A stretch of 31,849 nt of DNA, taken from Oscillospiraceae bacterium (GTDB lineage Bacteria > Bacillota > Clostridia > Christensenellales > Aristaeellaceae). Shown here piece after piece: positions 18,311 to 27,615 of this stretch. Every line of letters begins with the position of its first letter. The stretch's first letter is position 1. Under the pieces are notes generated by a model, which worked only from the letters and a program-made list of their open reading frames with translations, did no database searches and was not told the DNA's origin. The stretch lies in the NCBI GenBank assembly GCA_031282605.1, contig JAITDK010000267.1, forward strand, positions 1 to 31,849, in the 5' to 3' direction. The position numbers and the translations under genes were made by a program.

Positions 18311-19813
18311 CTATCTAAGGTAATATTTCCCGTCCACTGCGGGCATTGTCTCCCCGGCGGCCTCCGCCGGATCACCGCGTACAACGCCCAGCACCGTCAG
18401 TATATCGCCGACGGCGAACCGCAGCAGTCTGTCGCAATAGATGAATACCGGCTCCTGCCAGCTGCCCGAACCGGGATTGGATGTATACAGCGCCAACGCG
18501 GGCAGTCCATCCCGCTCCTCGACCGCTCCGACGCGCCCGCGCAGCTCTACATTCACGCCCGCCGCGCCTTCCGGATGGTCAACGAGCTTCCTGTACGTCA
18601 CATTCTGGGTATACAAACGGAAATCTTGAATCTGTTCTATCTCGCTGAGTTCGCGCTCCAGTGTCAGTTCAACCGTGGACGGAGGCAGACCGGCCGCCGT
18701 CGCGGTCGCTTGATACACCGCGCTCTGACCGCGCCGGACGCTAAGCGAGAAATACAGGTAGCCGCTGCCGTTCGCGGGTCCGCGCATCGTCCGGCTGGGT
18801 GTCGTCAGCTCAATAGCAGCGTCGGGCAGCGTATACACGTATAGGTCGAACGGACCCGTGATCCGCTCCATGTTGGGCTGCAGAACGAGCGGCGTGACGC
18901 CGCGCGCCAGCAGAACCGAGTGAACGCGCCTCGCCGACGCGCCGCCATGGCTGGCCGTGAACGTGACGTCATGCCCGCCATTCTCGCCGTCTATAGTAAA
19001 CTCGAACGCGAACGTTCCGTCCACGCCCGCTCTTGCGCGCGCAATCTCTACGCCATCCACGGCCAGCGCCACTTTCGCGCCGGGCTGGGTCGTTCCGCTT
19101 GCGGACATTTGACCATCATCCGTCCATGCCGGCAGTCGCGTCAATGCGAACGCCAGCGCGCCGGACGACTCGACCGTGCGAGCGACGCCCGACAACGGCG
19201 CGGGCTCGTAATCGGACGAGCCGACATCGCCGAGCGGTTGCTTGTCTATGAAATCGACGCGCTGTTTAACGGAATCCAGCGCGGCTTGCGCGGCGTCCGC
19301 CCCCACGTCATATGGCGCGCGCGCGGTCAGCTCGATCAGCGCGCCGTCCAACACAGAGACGTCCTTTAGTTGATATATGGAGTCGTACGCGTTTGTCATA
19401 CGCAGCCACTCGCCGTCCAGCCAGTATGACCAGTCGGCAAACGCGGCGAGCGATTCCGCCGCGTCACGCCGGGAGGATTCGTCAGCCGAATCCGCTTGCG
19501 GCCAATCGCGCGCGGACATCATCACGCGAACGCCGTCGGCGCGGATTATATCGAACAGCGTATGCTCGGCGTAATATGACGCGGCCAGCGCGCTTGGGTC
19601 GATACCGCGCTCCAGCAGCCAATCCGATTGTCCGCCTATCGTCTGGGGCGTTATGACATATTCATCCGGCGCGGCGTCCAGGCGAACGCCCTGTTGAGGG
19701 AACACGATGACCTCGGCGGAAGCGCTTGCAGCCATCGCCGCCAATCCCACCGCTATCAAACCCATCGCCAGCGACGCGGCGCGCTTATACCAATGGCGCA
19801 TAATCCGGAACAT
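18311..19813 (-). CDS. Secreted protein, paralogue of the downstream Ig/OB-fold protein
   Basis: 500 residues with a signal peptide (hydrophobic about 13-31, cleavage after ASA near 33). It shares the downstream protein's plan: an N-terminal domain with YVITPQTIGGQSDWLLERGID and IIRADGVRVMMSARD (compare VVTPETAARYAALLGVSS and VMRSDGVVIAAFGTG). Ig-like segments follow in the middle (about 235-390). A C-terminal OB-like domain has RKLVDHPEGAAGVNVELRGRVGAVEE and VFIYCDRLLRFAVGDILTVLG. The start is ATG 19813, two nucleotides after the DUF368 stop. AAGGAGG lies 13 nt upstream, inside the DUF368 gene, so the two are coupled. A second ATG at 19801 is possible. No known family name fits. Confidence 0.78.
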   Translation of the reverse strand: MFRIMRHWYKRAASLAMGLIAVGLAAMAASASAEVIVFPQQGVRLDAAPDEYVITPQTIGGQSDWLLERGIDPSALAASYYAEHTLFDIIRADGVRVMMSARDWPQADSADESSRRDAAESLAAFADWSYWLDGEWLRMTNAYDSIYQLKDVSVLDGALIELTARAPYDVGADAAQAALDSVKQRVDFIDKQPLGDVGSSDYEPAPLSGVARTVESSGALAFALTRLPAWTDDGQMSASGTTQPGAKVALAVDGVEIARARAGVDGTFAFEFTIDGENGGHDVTFTASHGGASARRVHSVLLARGVTPLVLQPNMERITGPFDLYVYTLPDAAIELTTPSRTMRGPANGSGYLYFSLSVRRGQSAVYQATATAAGLPPSTVELTLERELSEIEQIQDFRLYTQNVTYRKLVDHPEGAAGVNVELRGRVGAVEERDGLPALALYTSNPGSGSWQEPVFIYCDRLLRFAVGDILTVLGVVRGDPAEAAGETMPAVDGKYYLR

Positions 19814-19815
19814 CC

Positions 19816-20715
19816 TTACGAAACGGCCTCCTTAACAGCGTCTTGATCGCCATGGGCAAACGCCCGTTCAAACAGCAGCGCCACCACAACCCCCGCTATC
19901 AGCAGCAGCGTGTGAATCAACCAGTTCGCCGCGAACACCGGCCATGAGAACACGATGTACACCGATCCCAGCACAAACCCCATCACCGTGAATCGACTGG
20001 GCGCGGGGAACCTGCGAAACAGCCACTCCACTACCTTGATGAGTACCGCGGCGCACACCAATCCCCCTGCAAGCGCGAAAAGCAGCGGCTTGATCTGAGC
20101 GAGCGGATGCCCCAGCGCGTTCATCATCGGCTGATATATCCCCAGGTAGAGCAGCAGGAACGACGAACTGACGCCTGGCACAACCGTCGCGAACGCGTAT
20201 ACCGCGCCGCCCATCACGGCCAGCCATCCATTGAACTCACGCGTTCCGGCGCCCGGCTCAGTCACACGATCCAGCAGGCTGAACACGAATATCAACCCAA
20301 AGCCCAGCAGCATCAGCGAGATGTTCAAAACCCACTGGCGGTAAGTCCAACCCGCAGCCATCACGGCGCCCTTGTCATTGACGCGCGGCGCTTTGCCCTC
20401 AGTGGCCTGCGCCCATAACGAACGCAGCCCACCCAGCACCAAGCCGACGAACAGAATGGTAATATTACTCTCCGCGCGCTGGATGATCTCGCTCATCGCG
20501 CGCGCCGTAAGCAGTATCCCTATCCCGCCGCCGATGGCCAGCGGAGCGAGGAACCTGGCGTTTTCCTTCACATCGCGCCTGAAATGAACCAGCGCGGCGA
20601 GTATCGGTTGGTACAGCCCCATCGACAGCGCGATCACCCCGCCGCTCACGCCCGGCAGCACGCACGCGATTCCCAGTATCAGTCCCCGCATTCCGTTAAC
20701 CAGCCATTTGAACAT
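19816..20715 (-). CDS. DUF368 family polyprenyl-phosphate transporter (PopT type)
   Basis: 299 residues, eight or more predicted membrane segments. The N-terminal family pattern GMRGLILGIACVLPGVSGGVIALSMGLYQPIL is clear, and a second copy of the fold has VVPGVSSSFLLLYLGIYQPMM near 178-200; the PGVS motif occurs in both halves. DUF368 proteins have been described as flippases that return undecaprenyl phosphate to the inner leaflet for reuse in wall and glycan synthesis. This assignment is from family knowledge. AGGAGG lies six nucleotides before ATG 20715. It is coupled to the two secreted paralogues downstream and sits behind the giant repeat protein, which suggests a shared envelope role. 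Confidence 0.92.
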   Translation of the reverse strand: MFKWLVNGMRGLILGIACVLPGVSGGVIALSMGLYQPILAALVHFRRDVKENARFLAPLAIGGGIGILLTARAMSEIIQRAESNITILFVGLVLGGLRSLWAQATEGKAPRVNDKGAVMAAGWTYRQWVLNISLMLLGFGLIFVFSLLDRVTEPGAGTREFNGWLAVMGGAVYAFATVVPGVSSSFLLLYLGIYQPMMNALGHPLAQIKPLLFALAGGLVCAAVLIKVVEWLFRRFPAPSRFTVMGFVLGSVYIVFSWPVFAANWLIHTLLLIAGVVVALLFERAFAHGDQDAVKEAVS

Positions 20716-20882
20716 TCGCTACCTCCTGGTTAGTTTGGGTGTCTTTTGTGTGCACCTTGATCCTTTATGCTTGATGCTGGCTTATCGCGCCGAACGCACA
20801 CTTCGTTCCATATCAATCACATTTGTTTGTAACCTATTCATACCGCGCTCCATTCAGTCCCCCGCGAACCCGCTGCATGGCG

Positions 20883-23800
20883 TTAAGGAACGATGATCTC
20901 GCCCCCATCCTGAACCACCCACCCCTTGTCCACCGCGTCCGCCGCCTTGACAAACCCCAAGTCCACATTCCTTACCCGCTTGTTCGACTCGACCAGCACC
21001 AGGTCTGTAACCAACGGATCGTCGGCTCTGAACCGCAGGCTGCTGTTGATCTCCGGCAGTTTATCCGAACGCCGGGTCGGCAGCCAACCTTCCATCGCCG
21101 CCGCCAGTAAGCGGTATGTTCCCGGCCTTACGCCGCTGAACTCATAGTAACCGTTCGCGTCCGTCGTCGTCTCGCCCGCCTTCGTCCACTGTCCGTCCGC
21201 GCCGCGCTCCAGCGTCAGCGCCAGGCCGGCCATGCCGAGTTCGTCGTAGTCCTGCATTCCGTTCATGTTGCTGTCGATCCAGGCGAAATCCCCTATCGAG
21301 CCTGACCGCATCGCTCCCGCGTCGACATCGTAGAGCGCTCCGCCCATCACTAGCGTCAGCGCGCGCGTGCGCGATTGGTTTACATCCGTCGTTTCCGCCA
21401 TGGAACCGCCGTCTTGCCGCCGCGTGAACATCATACCGTCCGGCAATATGAAGCTCACCACGACCGTCCCGGGCGGCAGCCCCTCTATCATGTACGCGCC
21501 GGATTCATCGGTCACGGCGCTGAACGATCCGTGGGCGGTCTCCGCCGTGACGCTCGCGCCCACTACGGGCGGATCGTTCACGCCGCGCATGCCGTCGGCA
21601 TCCATGTCCTCAAATACCATACCCGATACCGACCCTAGTCGCGTGGCCCCCGCGCGGAGACCATCAAGCGCGTCGCCCATCAGCAGCGTCGCGGAATCGG
21701 CCGTCTCACCAGAATCCACATAATCATCAGGCCAGGCGTAAACCAGCGAGTACATACCGGGACGAAGCAGTTCAAATCGGAAGCGTCCGTCCCCGCCCGT
21801 TACCGAGGTTATCGAAACGTCATTTTCGTCGATCAGTGTGACATTAACATTGGACAGCGGCGATTCATCCAGACCGCGCTGACCATCGGCGTTCGAATCG
21901 GCGTATGTCTCGCCGCTGATCGAGCCGGCTTCCACCGCGCCCGCGCCGCAATCCGTCAGCGCCTGTCCCGGCGTCAGCGTAAACGCGTCGCTGAACGTCT
22001 GGCGCGCGCTGGTCAGCGGCATCACGCTGCCACCCTCGAACGGCTTCTCCGGCTTTGTGAAGATCAAGCCATCGGGCAGCGCGGCATGCAGCCGATACTC
22101 TCCGGGCAAGAGTTCCTCGATTATGTATGAACCGTCGTCGGACGTGCGCGATTGACGCACCGCCACGCCCGCCGCATCCAGCAGCGTGATCATCACGCCC
22201 GGCAGCGGAGGTTCGTTCGCTTCGGGCATGCCGTCGTAGACCGTGTCCAGCCATACTCGACCGGCGATGGAAGCCGATTTCACCACGCCGATATCGCGCG
22301 CCGAGACCCTTTCCCCCGAACGAACGCTGACTGTTATAGGCTCTTTATCGTTGGCGTCGATGAACAAATAACCGTCCGGCGGCGACGCGCTCAGCGCATG
22401 CTTCCCCGGCTTAAGGTTACTAAACCTATAAGCGCCATTGTCGTCCGTAACCGCCGAGCCGACCGGCGCGTCTAGACGCGATAACGACAGCCGCGCACCG
22501 GGCGGCGGATCGCCCGTCTCGTCGAGTATCAATCCTCCCAGCGAGGCTGGTTCATATACCCCGATCGGGCCGACCGTCGCAGCCGCGCCCATGCTCAGCT
22601 CGACATGCCACGCGGAATCGCCACCCATAAACGACATACCTTCAGGAAGAACCGCGTTTATGGCGTACGCACCGGGCCGCAGTTCGTCGATTATGAATCC
22701 GCCCCGCTCGTTAGCAACCGCGCTGAACCTCCGTCCGGATCCGCCTAGTATCGTTATCTCAACCCCGGCGACGCCTGGGTCATCGTCGTCTTGTCCGCCG
22801 TCTCCATCCATATCCATGTAGAACGATCCGGCTATGGATCCTAGCGCGGTCAACGGCGGCACGGTTATGGAGCGTGAGTTATCGCCAACCGTCAATGCCC
22901 TCGAGACCGACCGTTCGTCCGTGCCCTCGAACGCCCAACCGATTTCAGGCAATTCGTATACGACGGTATAATTACCAGGCCTCAACCGCCGCAAGGTGAA
23001 CGATCCAGTCTCGTCGGATACAGCCTCCGTGATGGTTCCGCCGTCCGCCGTCTTAAGGCTTACTAGCAAGCCGGGGGTCGTCTCTCCGCTCGCGCGTCGC
23101 GCCGTTCCTGTCAAATCCGTCAGCGGCGTGAGCGGCAGCTGTGCCTGAACGTCGGACGAGTCGAAACCGACCTGTATCGGCCAGAGCGGCTGGCCTTCCC
23201 CTTGCTTGGCTTCCGTCGGCGGCGCGAAGCCCTCCGGCACGTCTGTCTCCAGCGTGTAGGCGCCCGGCCTGACGCGGTCGAACCTCACCACTCCATCAGC
23301 GTTCGACGTTAGTTCGGTCAGCGTCACGCCGTCTTTCGTCAGCCTAACCTTTATACCCATCATAGGCAGGTCGGCTGAATCGCGCAGCCCGTCATCGTCA
23401 CGATCCTGCCAGACGACCGCTTCTATCGAGGCGACGCGCACCATGCCGATATGCGCGCCGATCTCGTCCTGTCCAGGCTTGAGCGTGAATGGCTCGCTGA
23501 TGATCGCGCCGGATTGTCCCGGTTCGGACGGTACGAACTCAAGTAGTGTATCGCGCCGCGGCATCGTCAGCGCCATGCCATCCGGGACGTATGCCAGCAA
23601 GCGCGTTTCCCCTGGCCGTAGCCGTTTGAACGAGTACGCGCCTTCAGAATCCGTTTCGGTTGAAAACAGTTCATTCCCCTGCGCGTCGACCGCCGAGATA
23701 CGAACGCCCGCCAACGGCGACTCGCCTTCGCCGTTGTTCATCCACACCGCGCCGCTCGCCGACGCTGGTATAAACGCCGTCCATTCCGCCTGCGCCGTTT

Positions 23801-26800
23801 CACCGATACGCAGCGTGAACCACGTCTCTCCGCTGTGCAGGATCATGCCGTCCGGCAGCGCCGGCTCCAGCGAATATGAACCCGCCGCCAATCCCGTGAA
23901 GATGAACCCGCCCTCTTCATCCGACGCGCTGGTCTTGACCGATCCGTCCGGCGTGACAAGCCCCACGCTGACGCCGTATATCGGCGCGCCTTCATGATCC
24001 TTTATCGTACCGATGATACTCGCGGCGGGCACGATCGCTATGCCGCGCTCGAGCCGCTCGCCCGACAAGAGCGATACGGTTTCGCTCCTAAGTATACCCG
24101 CTTCAAGCGCGGCGTCGGCAGGCGTAAGCCAGCTCAGCGTATATTCGCCCGGCTCGATCGTATCCAGCGTGAACGAACCATCCGCGCCCACCGACGCTTC
24201 ATAGACCGTTTGGCCGTTCGCGTTGGTCAAGCTGACGGCGGTTCGGCTCGCGTATGACGCGTCGAGTCCTTGGACTTCAACGCGGCCTGACAGCGCCGCC
24301 GCCGTTTGAGCGGCTATGTCAACCGACGCGCTTCCGCCGTATGGCAGCGTAACAACCCTCGGAGGATCGACGGGCAAGTATCCCGGCGGCAGCTCGGCCA
24401 GCAACGCGTATTCGCCCGGCGCGAGTCCGTCTATCCTGAACGAACCGGCCTCGTCGGCGTTGACGCTCGCGGCGAGTTCGCCGTTTCTCCACAGAGATAT
24501 AACTATATCTGCATGACGATCCATCAGCGCCGACGGACCGCTGACCGCGCCTGTCAGTACGCTTTCAGGCAGCACGGCGAATCGCCAGCCCGACTGGCTC
24601 AGCAGCGCGTAGCGAGCTGACGTACGTTGATACAGCTCATCAAACGAGAGTGTCAGCGACGCGTTCGACGGCACCTGCTCGTCGAAGGCGAACGCGCCGT
24701 CAGAGTCGGTGAACGCCTCGGCGATCACGACGCCGGAACTGTTGCTCGCGGTCACTCTCACTAATGGTACCCCGGCGTCGTTCAGACCGCGAACCCTGTC
24801 CATATCGCGATCCTCAAAAACCGAACCTTGAGACGTGCGGTGCGGCGTGATCAGCGTCAACCGCGCGAAAGACGTCGATTGACCGTCGACCGTGCGCCGC
24901 TGATCCTCGCCCACTTGAACAGGCGTCGTGATGTTCATTCGCGCGTTCAGCGTGACGGCCGCGTCCACAGCCAATCGAGGGAGCGCGCGGACTGCGGCTT
25001 CAATCTCAATCCCGTTCAGGGTAAATACCGGCTGCGCCGCGCTGGGAAGCGTTTCATCGCCGCCCAATACAATTCTCACGGATCGTATTGCTTCCCTCAC
25101 ATCGTCCCAGCGCAGCACGGCCGGCAGCGTCGCGCAGCCTTGATCGATCCAGCCGGCGTCATAGCCGACGAACACCCGCGCGGTCTCCGCTCCGTCAACG
25201 TCAGGTATCGTTATGCCTGAGAACGAAACACCCGTCTCGCTGTTCATGTCCAGGATGAACTCGGCGGCGCTTACGGGCAGCTGCTGGCCGGCAAGCGCGA
25301 GCGTCAGGCGGGTTTCGCGTTCCTCATTCAACTCCAATCTGGTCTCGGCAGGGATCCATGCCGGCGCGGGGCGTTGAGCACTTTCGGGTATCGGCGCGCT
25401 GACGAATACTACGCGCGAGGGCGTATCGGAGGGTGTGCCATCGCCGCGCAGGTATGGTTCCAGCGTGAAGTCCCGTGATATTGGCACAAACGCCGGATCG
25501 GCCATGTAACCGTCCGCGGACTCGATCAGCGTCAAGCGATAGCGTCCCGGCGGCAGCGGTTGAGGCGCTTCATAGCCGCTTGAGTCCCCCATCGAGAATC
25601 GCAGCGGCGGCAGCAAATCGTCGTCCAGGCTGACCAGCATGAAAGAGCCGCCGCGCACGCTCGCGCCGTATGTATCTTCATGCGACAGCGCGAACAATCC
25701 ATCCGCGCTGTCGACAAACGCGTCCAGCGTCACGTCGTCCCCCGGATACACCGTAACAGTGTGTGAGATCGGATCAGGCTGGAACCCGCCGACGGGTTCG
25801 GTCTCGCGGAATGTGTATGCCGTACCATCCAACCCGGCGGGCAGTGTGATTGCGGCTGACGCGTTGGTTGCGCCGATTGTGTTTCCGATCGCGTCGGTCG
25901 CTGTGTACGATCCCGGTTGGCTGACGAGGCTCACCGCCCCGGTTCCGTCAATCACTCGAGCCTTACGATTAACGCTAATACGCGCGTTTTTTGTGAACGC
26001 CAGCGTGGCGGAGGTTTCCTCGCCGCCGCGTATCTCAATGGACAACTGGCGCTCGGACGCGGTGTAACCTTGAGGCGCTTCATCCAGCGTAAGCGTGTAT
26101 GATCCCTCCGGCAGATTTGACAGCCACGATACGCCTGCGCCGTCCGTCGTCATTGAGCGTGGCGGCAGCGCACCGTTACCGTCGCTCTTGATAGAGACGC
26201 CCACGCCGCCAAGCGCGGCAACGGAGGATCGTGTTTCATACGCCTGGGCGATCAATCGAACCTGTCCCGTGCCGTCGTGCGTTAGTATGTCCCAATTAAA
26301 GACGTCTCCGGGTTCCAGGGTTATGAGGCGGTCGGGTTCATTTCCGGCGCGCAGCGTGTACTCGCCGGGCAGAATCGTCGGAAGGCCGGAGTCGTCCTGA
26401 TCCGCGCGGCGCGCCAGCCCTACAGCGTCGGTCTGCATACGCAATACCGAACCATCGACGGAGGTCAGCGTTATGATCTCGTCCGCGACGGGAGCGAGAA
26501 CGCGTTCCCCTGCCGGCGTAAACGCCGCCGCTTGGATTCTAACCGACAGTTGCGGCATAGGTTCGCACGCGGCGTTCAGGCGCGCCAGACCGCCGCTCAA
26601 TACCTCAATCCCGTACGATTCAATGGGGATAAACCGGGCAGGGAGGTTCGGCGCGAACAGATAATCTCCGGCGGGGAGCACACCCGCCCATGGCGCTCCA
26701 GGCTCGATCGCGCCGGACGCCGCGACGATCCCGGTTGAATCTATAATTGCAAACGTTATCGATTCATTTGCTGTAATCTCAACCAATCCGCCCGACAGCG

Positions 26801-27335
26801 AGTTTGTTATAGCGAGCGTCTCGCCGAACGACACGGCATTGGTCAGCGGAATGAGGCCGCCTGTCATGGTGTAACCGTCGGACGCGGTCAGCTGCCTCAG
26901 GTAGAGCGTCGGTTCGATAGGTAGGAGAAGGGGCTCGGGGAGCGTATCGACGGTGATGATCCATGGCCGCGCGGGATCGAGGGGATCAGGCCACGGCGTT
27001 TCACCGCCGCTGGCATTGAGCGCCACGACCTCGAACGAAACGCCCGGCAGCGGAGCGCCGTTGATCGGAAGGGTTCGACCGCCGTCCAGGATGATCTGAG
27101 TTGGTTCGCCGTTATTGATGCCGGTGACCGCGCCGATAACGGACAACCAAAGCGTCGCCGGAACCGAGGCGTTCGGGTCGGCGATGATATACGTAGCGTC
27201 GCCGATCCTCGCGGCGCCGCCCGGGGGGATGGGATCCAGATCCGCTAAGGCGGCGGTATGCACAGTGAATATAATTATTATAACAGCGGCTATGACGACC
27301 GCCGTAAGTGACCATCGTGCATATGTAATATCCAT
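20883..27335 (-). CDS. Giant secreted protein with prealbumin-like / SdrD-B-like repeats
   Basis: 2150 residues. A single N-terminal hydrophobic segment (about 8-30) acts as signal peptide or anchor. An N-terminal third has SpaA/Cna-B-like modules, and a middle region near 640-830 (LTLALAGQQLPVSAAEFILDMNSETG) resembles a cohesin- or Ig-like fold. From about 836 to the end there are roughly a dozen 90-110-residue repeats, starting near 836, 1014, 1104, 1191, 1303, 1411, 1502, 1600, 1688, 1803, 1901 and 2012. Each has the pattern GSI-x-G...PLxGVxVTL...T-x-x-x-GxYxFxxLxPGxYxLxxxLPDG. At least six carry an Asp-rich loop (for example DMDGDGGQDDDDPG), the SdrD-B calcium-site type. There is no LPxTG motif and no C-terminal helix; it ends GWVVQDGGEIIVP. 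The start ATG 27335 has only a weak GGTG upstream. Surface stalk or adhesin is the best guess. Confidence 0.88.
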   Translation of the reverse strand: MDITYARWSLTAVVIAAVIIIIFTVHTAALADLDPIPPGGAARIGDATYIIADPNASVPATLWLSVIGAVTGINNGEPTQIILDGGRTLPINGAPLPGVSFEVVALNASGGETPWPDPLDPARPWIITVDTLPEPLLLPIEPTLYLRQLTASDGYTMTGGLIPLTNAVSFGETLAITNSLSGGLVEITANESITFAIIDSTGIVAASGAIEPGAPWAGVLPAGDYLFAPNLPARFIPIESYGIEVLSGGLARLNAACEPMPQLSVRIQAAAFTPAGERVLAPVADEIITLTSVDGSVLRMQTDAVGLARRADQDDSGLPTILPGEYTLRAGNEPDRLITLEPGDVFNWDILTHDGTGQVRLIAQAYETRSSVAALGGVGVSIKSDGNGALPPRSMTTDGAGVSWLSNLPEGSYTLTLDEAPQGYTASERQLSIEIRGGEETSATLAFTKNARISVNRKARVIDGTGAVSLVSQPGSYTATDAIGNTIGATNASAAITLPAGLDGTAYTFRETEPVGGFQPDPISHTVTVYPGDDVTLDAFVDSADGLFALSHEDTYGASVRGGSFMLVSLDDDLLPPLRFSMGDSSGYEAPQPLPPGRYRLTLIESADGYMADPAFVPISRDFTLEPYLRGDGTPSDTPSRVVFVSAPIPESAQRPAPAWIPAETRLELNEERETRLTLALAGQQLPVSAAEFILDMNSETGVSFSGITIPDVDGAETARVFVGYDAGWIDQGCATLPAVLRWDDVREAIRSVRIVLGGDETLPSAAQPVFTLNGIEIEAAVRALPRLAVDAAVTLNARMNITTPVQVGEDQRRTVDGQSTSFARLTLITPHRTSQGSVFEDRDMDRVRGLNDAGVPLVRVTASNSSGVVIAEAFTDSDGAFAFDEQVPSNASLTLSFDELYQRTSARYALLSQSGWRFAVLPESVLTGAVSGPSALMDRHADIVISLWRNGELAASVNADEAGSFRIDGLAPGEYALLAELPPGYLPVDPPRVVTLPYGGSASVDIAAQTAAALSGRVEVQGLDASYASRTAVSLTNANGQTVYEASVGADGSFTLDTIEPGEYTLSWLTPADAALEAGILRSETVSLLSGERLERGIAIVPAASIIGTIKDHEGAPIYGVSVGLVTPDGSVKTSASDEEGGFIFTGLAAGSYSLEPALPDGMILHSGETWFTLRIGETAQAEWTAFIPASASGAVWMNNGEGESPLAGVRISAVDAQGNELFSTETDSEGAYSFKRLRPGETRLLAYVPDGMALTMPRRDTLLEFVPSEPGQSGAIISEPFTLKPGQDEIGAHIGMVRVASIEAVVWQDRDDDGLRDSADLPMMGIKVRLTKDGVTLTELTSNADGVVRFDRVRPGAYTLETDVPEGFAPPTEAKQGEGQPLWPIQVGFDSSDVQAQLPLTPLTDLTGTARRASGETTPGLLVSLKTADGGTITEAVSDETGSFTLRRLRPGNYTVVYELPEIGWAFEGTDERSVSRALTVGDNSRSITVPPLTALGSIAGSFYMDMDGDGGQDDDDPGVAGVEITILGGSGRRFSAVANERGGFIIDELRPGAYAINAVLPEGMSFMGGDSAWHVELSMGAAATVGPIGVYEPASLGGLILDETGDPPPGARLSLSRLDAPVGSAVTDDNGAYRFSNLKPGKHALSASPPDGYLFIDANDKEPITVSVRSGERVSARDIGVVKSASIAGRVWLDTVYDGMPEANEPPLPGVMITLLDAAGVAVRQSRTSDDGSYIIEELLPGEYRLHAALPDGLIFTKPEKPFEGGSVMPLTSARQTFSDAFTLTPGQALTDCGAGAVEAGSISGETYADSNADGQRGLDESPLSNVNVTLIDENDVSITSVTGGDGRFRFELLRPGMYSLVYAWPDDYVDSGETADSATLLMGDALDGLRAGATRLGSVSGMVFEDMDADGMRGVNDPPVVGASVTAETAHGSFSAVTDESGAYMIEGLPPGTVVVSFILPDGMMFTRRQDGGSMAETTDVNQSRTRALTLVMGGALYDVDAGAMRSGSIGDFAWIDSNMNGMQDYDELGMAGLALTLERGADGQWTKAGETTTDANGYYEFSGVRPGTYRLLAAAMEGWLPTRRSDKLPEINSSLRFRADDPLVTDLVLVESNKRVRNVDLGFVKAADAVDKGWVVQDGGEIIVP

Positions 27336-27395
27336 AATTCACCGTTTTTCCCATTCATTCCCATACGTTTGCAGTCAGTATTTTATCATGCCTGA

Positions 27396-27615
27396 GAGAA
27401 ATTTACAAGGTTGGATTTTTATGTCTCATCCTGGATTTTTCCTGGAATTTGCTGGGTTTTTTCTGGGAACAGGTGGTAATTTAGTGGCAGGTAATAATTG
27501 GCATTTATGGGATTTTATGGTAATTATGGTATTATATGGTTGTTTAAGGTTGAATAGGCGGGGTATGTATGGTAATGTAGCTGATGTGATTTGGGGAGAT
27601 AGGGGGAAGATAGTT
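27396..27615 (+). other. Cytosine-depleted G/T-rich leader before the thioesterase gene
   Basis: The plus strand is strikingly poor in C: I count 4 C in 27481-27600 (120 bases) in an otherwise GC-rich window. GGTAAT-type and TGGATTTTT-type words recur. On the minus strand the same stretch is C/A-rich and G-poor. It lies between the divergent giant protein and thioesterase genes. A minus-strand TATAAT occurs at 27536-27531 without a clear -35. One plus-strand frame, continuous with the thioesterase, has no stop across it. Confidence 0.7.

Noticed and set aside
20716..20882. Possible gene or promoter between the giant protein and DUF368 genes
   Set aside because: No frame with a ribosome site and no convincing -35/-10 pair on the minus strand was found in these 167 bases.
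24013..24300. Numerous plus-strand reading frames across 20883-27335
   Set aside because: They are shadows of the 2150-residue minus-strand gene: they share its codon periodicity, lack ribosome sites and encode no recognisable domains.
27115..27395. Upstream extension of the thioesterase frame back to 27115
   Set aside because: This part is antisense to the start of the giant repeat protein and its intergenic edge, has no ribosome site and adds nothing like the PaaI family. Only the C-depleted part from 27396 is kept as an open question.
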